Below are positions 33,901 to 39,609 of a stretch of 39,609 nucleotides of DNA, one piece after another (position 1 is the first letter of the stretch; each line of letters opens with the position of its first letter). Source of the stretch: Gemmatimonadota bacterium (GTDB lineage Bacteria > Gemmatimonadota > Gemmatimonadetes > Longimicrobiales > Gaopeijiaceae); the NCBI GenBank assembly GCA_022825135.1, contig JAJDYN010000031.1, forward strand, positions 1-39,609, given 5' to 3'. The notes beneath the pieces were generated by a model. It made no database searches and was not told the origin of the DNA. It worked only from the letters and a program-made list of their open reading frames with translations. Both the position numbers and the translations under genes were made by a program.

Positions 33901-34321
33901 CGTCGCCTGGGCCATGGACGAGGAGTTCGTCTTCGAGGACCACGCCCGCTTCCTCGCCGATGTCGTGTCCGACGGCGGCTTCGCGGGGGTCGGAAGCCAC
34001 GGCCAGCTGCAGGGCCTGGGCTTCCACTGGGAACTCTGGATGGTGGCGTCAGGTGGAATGTCGAACCACGACGCTCTCAGGTCCGCGACCATCTTCGGCG
34101 CGAACGGCATCGGGCTCGAGAACGAGCTCGGATCGCTCGAGCCCGGGAAGCTGGCCGACTTGGTGATCCTGTCGCGTAACCCGCTCGACGACCTGCGCAA
34201 CTCCGTGTCGGTCGAACAGGTGATGATCAACGGACGCCTGTTCGAGGCAGCGACGCTGGACGAGGTGTGGCCACGGCAGCGCCCGCTGGGCTATCGGGGT
34301 TTCGTGGAGGATGAGCCGTAG
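30914..34321 (+). CDS. TolB-propeller / amidohydrolase fusion, secreted
   Basis: 1135 residues from the first of two adjacent ATGs (30914, 30917). A signal peptide ends near PARAQEQ. Residues to about 650 are repeated PD40/TolB-type blades (VSPDGRTLVFD, FSPDGTEIVFVSDR, WSPDGDYLVAS, LSPDGSEVAFTALGD, WSPDGDRIVV) building a beta-propeller. A strongly acidic alanine/proline linker of about 50 residues follows. The C-terminal part is an amidohydrolase: metal-binding H780-A-H782 in VDTHAHLRPP, TFKMYLAG with a candidate bridging lysine, later histidines and GSHGQ. Such fusions are common in Gemmatimonadota and relatives and act on peptides, e.g. dipeptides, outside the cytoplasm; the substrate here is not known. 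Confidence 0.9.
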   Translation: MMSAVIPSKTTVTGTRLLATALIFLAPLPARAQEQPSGAPDSLATESLPLEPTREVRFQTEEGSWMSVDVSPDGRTLVFDLLGDLYTLPVEGGTAMPLLSGPAFESQPRFSPDGTEIVFVSDRSGGQNLWVLAVDGSDTTQITRGNDNLYTSPEWSPDGDYLVASRTFSPLGGAAKPWLFHRDGGSGIALIDEPEQLKAIGPAFDPTGRYIYLAQGTRDWTYDAAFPKYQLIRYDRETGRQATVTGRYGSGFRPALSPDGGTLVYGSRHEDATGLRARDLATGDERWLAYPVQRDDMESRATLDLLPGYAFTPDGAALVASYGGRLWRVPMDGSEPAAIPFTADVVVHAGPRLDFDYPVEDTPAFRVRQIRDVALSPDGSEVAFTALGDLYVMDADGGEPRRVGTTVEGALSHPAWSPDGETIAAVSWLEPGGGHLWAVSADDGGARRLSQAPHYLQSPAWSPDGDRIVVLRAAVRSRLPGAGGGGRTDIVWYGAGAAGAPTVVAEALGRSQPHFRTDQPDRIHLHAGARGLVSVRWDGTDEKEHLKVTGFSANRGGPPANASSVRMSPTGGRALARVGNDLYLVTVPQVGGEAPTVSIRNPSAAPVPVTRITDFGAEFPSWSSDGEMVVWALGNAYFRYDLEAAEAFADSVEAAEAAEEEGAADPAGDPAAAEPPDPADDPRAAEGDPERDDSDDARYQPTEVRVALDAPRDLPTGRLLLSGARLITMRGDEVIETGDVLIDGNRIAAVGPSGSLEVPEGTEVRDVSGMTITPGFVDTHAHLRPPAGVHTTQPWGYLTNLAFGVTTTRDPQTGVSDVLTYADRVRSGDILGPRIFSTGPGIFGNYQALEGIRDLDHARDILRRYSDYYDTKTFKMYLAGNRQQRQWLIMAARELELMPTTEAGLDFQLDLTHAMDGYPGIEHNLPVYPLYRDVVRLFSETRVVNTPTLIVSFGGPMGEIYWFTRGGVHDNERLARFTPHETLDARTRRRAGAAGAVAWAMDEEFVFEDHARFLADVVSDGGFAGVGSHGQLQGLGFHWELWMVASGGMSNHDALRSATIFGANGIGLENELGSLEPGKLADLVILSRNPLDDLRNSVSVEQVMINGRLFEAATLDEVWPRQRPLGYRGFVEDEP

Positions 34322-34323
34322 GC

Positions 34324-35526
34324 TCACTCCCGCTCCGGCTCGGGCAGCCTGGCCCACACCATCCATCCCATGCACAGCACCGCGACCGCCCCGATGACGG
34401 TGTTGCCGGCGAATCCCAGATTGGCATAGGAGTACCCCGCCAACATCGCGCCCAGCGCGAATCCCACCTGCCCGAGCGCGACCGTCAGGCTCATGAGAGA
34501 ACCGCGCCGGCTGGCGGGCACGAGCGCCGTCAGGAGTGCCGAGTACGGGCTCGTGCGCATCGCGATCATCATCATCATCACGGCGTAGAGCGGATAGGCG
34601 ACCCAGAGGCTGGTGATGAGCGGCACCGTCGCGAGCATGACCACCGAGAGGCCCAGGCAGGAGGAGATCACCATCACCTTGCGGCCCACCCGGTCCGACA
34701 GCCTCCCGGCCTGGGGACCCGCGATGACGTTGGCCACCCCGGCCACCAGGAACAGCGATGCGATCTGTTCGGAGGTGGCGTCGAGGGAGGCCTCCAGCCA
34801 GGTGGGGAAGTAGACCACGAAGAGGGCGACCCCGAGCGAAACCATGAAGAAGGCGAGCGCGGCAAAGGCGATCTCCGGGCGGCGCAGCATGACGACGTAG
34901 CCCGCGATCGCCCGGTTGATGGTCAGCCGGGAACGCCGGCGCTTCACCGGGGGCTGCGGCACCCGCGTGTACACCAGCAGGAACGTCAGCGCCATCATGA
35001 CGCCGAAGAAGTAGAAGGGGCTGCGGAAGCCGAATTCGCCCGCGAGCAGAACGCCCACGGGAATGCCGATGATCAGGCCGACGGCCGATCCGCTCATGAC
35101 CCAGCCCGTCGCCCATCCGCGCCGCCGGTAGGGGAAGTAGTCGCCGACGTAGGACACCGCCGCGCCGGAGAGCACGCCGCCCGCGGCGCCCGCGAGCATG
35201 CGCACCACCAGGAACTCCAGGTAGGAGTCGACGAAGGTGTGCAGGGCGAGCGCGCAGGTCATCGCCCCGGCACCGAGCAGCAGGATGCGGCGCCGCCCGA
35301 CGCGGTCGGAAATCGGCCCGGAGATCACCGCCATGATGCCCACCATCAGGCTGTAGACAGTGACCAGGGTGCCCAGGAACGCATCGGCGATGCCCAGTTC
35401 TTCCCGGATAAGGGGCAGGATCGGGGCGATCACCATGGTCTGACTGCTCGCGGAGAAGACCAGCAGCCAGAGCGCGAAGACGATCAGGTACGGGTGTGCG
35501 GGCGCCGTCGGGTCCTTCACGAACAC
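34324..35526 (-). CDS. Major facilitator superfamily transporter
   Basis: 400 residues from GTG (a second in-frame GTG two codons on is equally possible). About 12 membrane segments are visible (YLIVFALWLLVFSA, FLGTLVTVYSLMVGIMAVIS, LVVRMLAGAAGGVLSG and so on). The MFS motif after helix 2 is GPISDRVGRRR, and a second copy GRLSDRVGRK lies between helices 8 and 9. The pattern fits the drug/H+ antiporter-like or sugar-efflux group; the substrate cannot be read. It runs towards the end of the amidohydrolase gene with only two bases between the stop codons. Confidence 0.9.
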   Translation of the reverse strand: MFVKDPTAPAHPYLIVFALWLLVFSASSQTMVIAPILPLIREELGIADAFLGTLVTVYSLMVGIMAVISGPISDRVGRRRILLLGAGAMTCALALHTFVDSYLEFLVVRMLAGAAGGVLSGAAVSYVGDYFPYRRRGWATGWVMSGSAVGLIIGIPVGVLLAGEFGFRSPFYFFGVMMALTFLLVYTRVPQPPVKRRRSRLTINRAIAGYVVMLRRPEIAFAALAFFMVSLGVALFVVYFPTWLEASLDATSEQIASLFLVAGVANVIAGPQAGRLSDRVGRKVMVISSCLGLSVVMLATVPLITSLWVAYPLYAVMMMMIAMRTSPYSALLTALVPASRRGSLMSLTVALGQVGFALGAMLAGYSYANLGFAGNTVIGAVAVLCMGWMVWARLPEPERE

Positions 35527-35679
35527 GGTCCGATCGGTCCCGCGAGACCCGTGCCGGGTTTTCGAGGCGGATCGACCAATGTGGCGCCGGCGTCAGCTAC
35601 GCGAACGCAATGCTGTCCCGGCGCCCGCGATGCCCTTCCCTGGACATGCACCCCGGGACGTCGTCGTCGCCCGGAGCCG

Positions 35680-37413
35680 TCAGCTTCCCGACGGTGCCGC
35701 CGCCCCTCCGTCCGGGCTGCGCGGGTCGGGGGCGCCGACGAACTCGCCGGTCGCCGGATCGACCCCGATCGAGCTGGCCCGCCCCTGGCTGCCCCTCACC
35801 TGGACCTCGTGGCCCATCGCTTCCAGCGCCGCGACGTCCCCGTCCGCAATCCCGCCGTCCTCGATGCGCACGTTGTTCGGGAGCCACTGGTGATGGATCC
35901 GGGGCGCGGCCACAGCCTCCTCGATGGTCATGCCGTGGTCGACGATGTTGAGCACCAGCTGCATCACGGTATTGATGATGGTGCGCCCGCCCGGAGTGCC
36001 GATGACCGCCACCAGCTCGCCGTCGCGCGACAGCACGGACGGGCTCATGCTCGACAGCATGCGCTGCTCGGGCCGCGCCAGGTTGGCCTCGGTGCCGATC
36101 AGTCCGCGGTCGTTGGTGAGGCCCGGCTTGCCGTTGAAGTCGCCCATCTCGTTGTTGAGGAGGAAGCCCGCCCCGGGCACCGTGATCTTCGAGCCGTAGC
36201 CCTGCTCCAGCGTGTAGGTGACCGAGACCGCCATCCCGTCGCGGTCCACCACCGAATAGTGGGTGGTCTCGGTGCTCTCTTCCGCCATGACCAACTGGGA
36301 CGGCTCGGAGTGGCCGGCCCGGTCGGCGTGGATCCTGCCCCGCAGCTCGTCCGCGTAGTCCTTGCTGGTGAGCCGCTCCAGCGGCACGTCGACGAAATCG
36401 GTGTCGGCCAGATGCTGGGCCCGGTCGCGGTAGGCGAGGCGCATCGCCTCGGTGAGATGATGGACGTAGGCGGCGGAATTGTGCCCCAGCGCCGCCAGGT
36501 CGAAGCCTTCCAGGATGTTGAGCATCTGCACGATGGCCGTGCCCCCGCTCGAGGGGGGCGGCATCGAGACGAGGTCGTACCCGCGGTAGGTCCCGTGGAT
36601 GGGAGTGCGCTCCTGCGCCTGGTAGCGGGCCAGGTCCTCCTCCGTGATCATGCCGCCGCCGCGCACCATCTCCTCGGCCAGGAGGCGCGCGGTCTCGCCG
36701 CTGTAGAAGCCGTCGTGGCCCTGGTCGCGGATCCGCGCCAGCGTGCGCGCCAGATCCGGCTGCCGGAAGAGCTCTCCCTCCTCGTAGGGAACGCCGTCCT
36801 TCGAGAACTGCCCGACGCTGGCGGGATAGGGCTCCATGCGCGGGAGGACGTTGGCCAGTGAACGCGCCAGCGCAGGGCTGAGGGTGAAGCCGTCGCCGGC
36901 CAGTCCGACCGCGGGCTCCACGAGATCCGCCCAGGGCGTTCCGCTGCCGTAACGCTCGTGGGCAAGGGCGAAGCCTGCCACCGTGCCCGGAACGCCGACG
37001 GCCAGGTAGCTGCCGTGGTGGATCTCGAAGGAATACTCGCCGTCCTCGTCGGTGAACATCTCGGGATGCGCGGCGAGCGGCGCCTTCTCGCGGAAGTCGA
37101 TGGCCGTAGCGGCGCCGTCCGGGCTGCGGATGACCATGAAGCCCCCGCCACCAATGTTCCCTGCGGTCGGGTGGACCACCGCCAGGGCGAGGCCGGTGGC
37201 GATGGCGGCGTCCACCGCGTTCCCTCCGCTGGCCAGCACCTCGGCGCCCACCTCGCTGGCGATGAGGTTGGCGGACGACACCATCCCCTCCTGTGAGCGC
37301 AGGCCGAGGGTCGGGGAGGCGCCGTCCTCCGTCCGGGGGGGCACTTCGCCCCCCTGGCAGGCGGTCACGGCAACGAGCAGCGGGACGATCCAGCGCGACG
37401 TCGAATTCATCAT
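35680..37413 (-). CDS. ggt: Gamma-glutamyltransferase, lipoprotein
   Basis: 577 residues from the ATG at 37413, which follows a good ribosome binding site (GGAGA). The N-terminus ends LLVAVTAC, a lipobox-like site with Cys19, so the enzyme is likely anchored in the periplasm. Autocatalytic cleavage occurs before Thr383 in E-T383-T-H-Y-S-V-V-D, the Ntn nucleophile; large-subunit features (GGNAVDAAIATGLALAVVHP, GNIGGGGFMVI) and the small-subunit segment MSSMSPSVL are complete. Ggt cleaves the gamma-glutamyl bond of glutathione and related peptides, giving amino acids for uptake. Together with the M1, M16 and amidohydrolase genes it supports peptide scavenging. Confidence 0.95.
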   Translation of the reverse strand: MMNSTSRWIVPLLVAVTACQGGEVPPRTEDGASPTLGLRSQEGMVSSANLIASEVGAEVLASGGNAVDAAIATGLALAVVHPTAGNIGGGGFMVIRSPDGAATAIDFREKAPLAAHPEMFTDEDGEYSFEIHHGSYLAVGVPGTVAGFALAHERYGSGTPWADLVEPAVGLAGDGFTLSPALARSLANVLPRMEPYPASVGQFSKDGVPYEEGELFRQPDLARTLARIRDQGHDGFYSGETARLLAEEMVRGGGMITEEDLARYQAQERTPIHGTYRGYDLVSMPPPSSGGTAIVQMLNILEGFDLAALGHNSAAYVHHLTEAMRLAYRDRAQHLADTDFVDVPLERLTSKDYADELRGRIHADRAGHSEPSQLVMAEESTETTHYSVVDRDGMAVSVTYTLEQGYGSKITVPGAGFLLNNEMGDFNGKPGLTNDRGLIGTEANLARPEQRMLSSMSPSVLSRDGELVAVIGTPGGRTIINTVMQLVLNIVDHGMTIEEAVAAPRIHHQWLPNNVRIEDGGIADGDVAALEAMGHEVQVRGSQGRASSIGVDPATGEFVGAPDPRSPDGGAAAPSGS

Positions 37414-37615
37414 CCGGTTCTCCAGTTTCGATTCGGATTTCGAACCCGGAATATGAACGGGTGCGCCGCCGAATCACCAGACCCCGCGCGCGAATCCCGG
37501 AACCAGCCGCGCCGGGCGCTGGTACTGATGGCGCGGGCGCGGATCCATGGCAGCCAGCCCACGCCGCTCCGCCTCCAACCCCTCACGAGACCGCGGACGG
37601 AAGGGCCGGCCCGAG

Positions 37616-38371
37616 ATGACACCGTGGGTACGAAGACTGATCACCGCCAACGTGGTGGTCTTTCTGCTTTTTGCGGTCGCGGGGCCGCGATCCGACGGCT
37701 TCTGGGTCCTCACCCTGGTGCCGCAGCTGGCCTATCTGCGGCCGTGGACGCTCCTCACCTACATGTTCCTCCATGCGGGCTTCTGGCATCTCGCGCTCAA
37801 CATGCTGGGGCTCTACTTCTTCGGTCCCCGGCTGGAGCTGCGCATGGGGTCCGCGCATTTCCTCAGGCTGTACCTGATCGGCGGCCTTGGGGGCGCGCTT
37901 TTCTCGTTCCTGCCTCCCATGGCGCCGGTCGTGGGGGCCTCGGGCGCGGTGTTCGCGGTCCTGCTGGGTTTCGCCCGCTACTGGCCCCGCGAGCCGGTCT
38001 ACATCTGGGGCATCCTGCCGATTCGCGCGCGATGGCTGATCCTGTTTCTTGCGGGCTTCAGCCTCTTCGCGGGCATCACTCAGGTAGACGATGGCGTGGC
38101 GCACTTCGCGCACCTGGGCGGCTTCGCCGGCGCGCTGGTCTATCTCTGGGCCCGGCAACGCCGCCGGCGGATGGTCCGGCGGCGCATGCAGGGAGTGGTC
38201 AAGGCCCGGCCCGAAGCCGAGATGCGGCGCAAGTGGGAACTCATCCCGGTGGACGATCTGCATGAGCTCAACCGCGCCGAGGTCATCGCGCTGCTCCGCA
38301 AGGTGCAGGCGTTCGGCGCCCGAAGCCTGACGGTGGACGAGCGCGCGTTTCTGGACCGCATGGTGCCCTGA
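37616..38371 (+). CDS. Rhomboid-family intramembrane serine protease
   Basis: 251 residues from the ATG at 37616 (MTPWVRRLITANVVVFLL); an upstream in-frame ATG at 37547 gives a Pro/Arg-rich N-terminus that is less likely. Six membrane segments are apparent. Catalytic Ser109 is in GASGAVFA and the catalytic His is H166 in HFAHLGG; the conserved GFWHLALNMLGLYFFG segment provides the oxyanion Asn. Rhomboids cut membrane proteins inside the lipid bilayer. The last 70 residues are a cytoplasmic, basic tail (ARQRRRRMVRRRM) with a short helical hairpin. It is divergent from ggt and ends 25 bases before a strong terminator. Confidence 0.92.
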   Translation: MTPWVRRLITANVVVFLLFAVAGPRSDGFWVLTLVPQLAYLRPWTLLTYMFLHAGFWHLALNMLGLYFFGPRLELRMGSAHFLRLYLIGGLGGALFSFLPPMAPVVGASGAVFAVLLGFARYWPREPVYIWGILPIRARWLILFLAGFSLFAGITQVDDGVAHFAHLGGFAGALVYLWARQRRRRMVRRRMQGVVKARPEAEMRRKWELIPVDDLHELNRAEVIALLRKVQAFGARSLTVDERAFLDRMVP

Positions 38372-38396
38372 CGCTATCCTGTGACACGGTTCCATG

Positions 38397-38420
38397 GTCT
38401 GCCATTTTGGCAGACTTTTT
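38397..38420 (+). terminator. Intrinsic terminator of the rhomboid gene
   Basis: GTCTGCCA pairs perfectly with TGGCAGAC around TTT (38397-38415), followed by TTTTT (38416-38420). Stem, short loop and T-run fit a Rho-independent terminator 25 bases after the rhomboid stop. The stem contains CTGCCATTTTGGCAG, the same palindrome as at the uvrA promoter. Confidence 0.75.
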
Positions 38421-38436
38421 CGCTCCCGCAGCCGAT

Positions 38437-38454
38437 GAGCCTGCCATTTTGGCA
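38437..38454. repeat. Second copy of the uvrA-promoter palindrome with its flank
   Basis: GAGCCTGCCATTTTGGCA (38437-38454) is identical over 18 bases to 3868-3885 ahead of uvrA, and lies 22 bases after the terminator copy of the same palindrome. It is not followed by a T-run. It stands between the convergent rhomboid and recombinase genes, 88 bases from the end of the recombinase gene. Confidence 0.8.
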
Positions 38455-38541
38455 TGAGGTCGTGAATCCGCATCCGGTGCGATCATTGAACTTACCGGCT
38501 TCGTTGGCTGGATTCCCGCCAAATGGTTCCCGCTGATTGCG

Positions 38542-39609
38542 CTACGAGGCCATGCCCCGGCGCTGTGCCAGGGCCTTCCTGAGCTTGTCCTCGTCCGCGC
38601 GCTGGTAGCACTGAAGCACCGTCTGAGCGGTTTTCCAACCTCCGAGTTCGCAGAGCACCTTCAGCGGTTGGTCCAACAGATCGGACGCGAACTTCCGCCT
38701 CAGCGAGTGCCAACCTCTCCCGCGCTTCGGTTCCAGTCCGGCGAGCGCCTCGGCCTTCTTCCACCACTTGGCGACCCGCCCGCGGTCCACGCACTTCGCG
38801 GGGTTCTTCGGCGTGGGCAGCAGCGGAGTGTTCCCGATCCCGGGGTTCCGCCTCCGCGCCTCCTCGAGGACGGCGAGCGCTCCGGCGGTCGCCGGGGTCC
38901 GGTGCTCGTATCCCGTCTTGTCATGTTCGCTGCGCCACCGAATGACCCCGGCCCCGAAGTCGATGTCCGACCACCGGAGTTGGCGGATCGCGCCGATGCG
39001 GTGCCCCGTCTCGTGCGCGAGGACCAGCGCGACGCGGAAGCGCCAGTCCATCTCCGTCGACACCTCCAGCAGCGCCTCGTGCTCCGCGGCCGTGAGCAGC
39101 ACCCGCGTCGGGTTCTTCTCCCTCGGCGGCTTGAGGCCCCTCAGGGGATTCGCTTCAAGGAGGAGCCTGCCCTCCTCGTCCCTCGATCGCCCGGCCCAAT
39201 TGAGGACCGCGCGCAGGAACCTGAGGTCCCGCTCGACCGTCCGGTCGGACACGGGGCGGCCACTCGGACCGACTCTGCCCGCCCGCCGTTCCCGGATGAA
39301 CCGGTCCCAGTCCCGCTGCGAGAGCGTTTCCGGCTTCCGGTCCCTGCCAAAGCAAACCAGGAACATCGCCATGGCGGCCCGGTCATGCTGCCGGGTGTGC
39401 TCGCCCTTGGTGGGCGTCACCTCCTCACCGTAAATGTCAAACAGCCTCTCCAGCGTGAGCGGCTCGGGCTCGGCGTCCGGCTTGCCGTTCAGGTCCGGGC
39501 CGACGAAGCCGGCGGCGAACTCGTCCGCCTGCCGCTTCGCCCTCACCCACTCGCGGTGCCCCAGCGACCGGGTGAGCCTGCGCCCGTTCTCTCGCCACTC
39601 GATCTGGAA
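38542..39609 (-). CDS. Tyrosine recombinase / integrase (5' end cut by window edge)
   Basis: 355 residues are visible; the reading frame runs off the right end, so the N-terminus is missing. Catalytic residues, numbered from the first visible codon, are complete: R204 in TGHRIGAIRQL, K231 in HDKTG, H301-x-x-R304 in WHSLRRKF, W325 and nucleophile Y335 in CYQRAD. An SAM-like core-binding domain precedes them (TLSQRDWDRFIRERR). It cuts and joins DNA at attachment sites, so an integrated element probably extends to the right. Position next to the repeat at 38437-38454 makes that stretch a candidate attachment region, but this is inference. Confidence 0.93.
   Translation of the reverse strand, partial: FQIEWRENGRRLTRSLGHREWVRAKRQADEFAAGFVGPDLNGKPDAEPEPLTLERLFDIYGEEVTPTKGEHTRQHDRAAMAMFLVCFGRDRKPETLSQRDWDRFIRERRAGRVGPSGRPVSDRTVERDLRFLRAVLNWAGRSRDEEGRLLLEANPLRGLKPPREKNPTRVLLTAAEHEALLEVSTEMDWRFRVALVLAHETGHRIGAIRQLRWSDIDFGAGVIRWRSEHDKTGYEHRTPATAGALAVLEEARRRNPGIGNTPLLPTPKNPAKCVDRGRVAKWWKKAEALAGLEPKRGRGWHSLRRKFASDLLDQPLKVLCELGGWKTAQTVLQCYQRADEDKLRKALAQRRGMAS

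Noticed and set aside
34111..34145. 10-bp inverted repeat (CGGGCTCGAG / CTCGAGCCCG) inside the amidohydrolase gene
   Set aside because: Arms of 10 bp with a 15-base spacer are expected a few times by chance in 39 kb of this composition.
1..39609. CRISPR arrays, rRNA, tRNA, riboswitches
   Set aside because: None seen: no regularly spaced direct repeats, no rRNA-like conserved stretches, and no convincing tRNA cloverleaf on reading both strands by eye; a covariance search could still find a divergent one.

Overview
The window looks like chromosome from a GC-rich, Gram-negative-type bacterium. Lipoprotein signals, MocA/XdhC genes, RicT, TolB-propeller amidohydrolases and a dense set of secreted peptidases recall Gemmatimonadota, possibly a marine or host-associated lineage; that placement is inference from gene content and style, not a measured phylogeny. 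Genes are tightly packed, with repeated 4-base stop/start overlaps (GTGA, ATGA).

Left accessory end (1-3.9 kb): a sparse stretch with an unrecognised winged-helix-like protein, two tiny translationally coupled Cys-rich proteins, a secreted protein and an orphan gene. It holds the strongest unexplained DNA structure in the window: a 102-base three-armed inverted repeat (1518-1619) with a perfect 19-bp closing stem. A second large hairpin lies at 238-284.

Core (3.9-38.4 kb): uvrA, preceded by a palindrome overlapping a good promoter and apparently leaderless, leads an overlapping trio with a catalytic and a non-catalytic M16 protein. Then come a small lipoprotein, gyrA, a PLP dehydratase, a HAD phosphatase, a membrane-anchored thioredoxin-fold protein and a small unknown protein, all on the plus strand. 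Facing them on the minus strand is a four-gene overlapping operon for molybdenum-hydroxylase maturation (mocA, long xdhC, short XdhC-domain gene, DUF402 protein). Two of its genes carry long near-perfect palindromes inside their coding sequence. Upstream of it on the same strand are a coiled-coil lipoprotein, a degenerate M16 pair, an M23 endopeptidase, metG, ricT, accA and an M1 metallopeptidase lipoprotein. On the plus strand follow a beta-lactamase-fold hydrolase and a very large TolB-propeller/amidohydrolase fusion; an MFS transporter and gamma-glutamyltransferase run leftwards, and a rhomboid protease closes the core.

Right edge (38.4-39.6 kb): a convincing intrinsic terminator, a further copy of the 15-bp palindrome motif found before uvrA, and a tyrosine recombinase running off the window, marking the edge of an integrated element.

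Taken together the core encodes housekeeping (DNA repair, supercoiling, fatty-acid initiation, Met-tRNA charging) mixed with periplasmic and membrane proteolysis and peptide or glutathione scavenging. No CRISPR array, rRNA, recognisable tRNA or known defence system was seen. The best candidates for something new are structural DNA/RNA elements: the three-armed repeat, the palindromes inside mocA and xdhC, the tandem GTTGC-N12-GCAAC sites at 10331-10383, and the CTGCCATTTTGGCAG palindromes.
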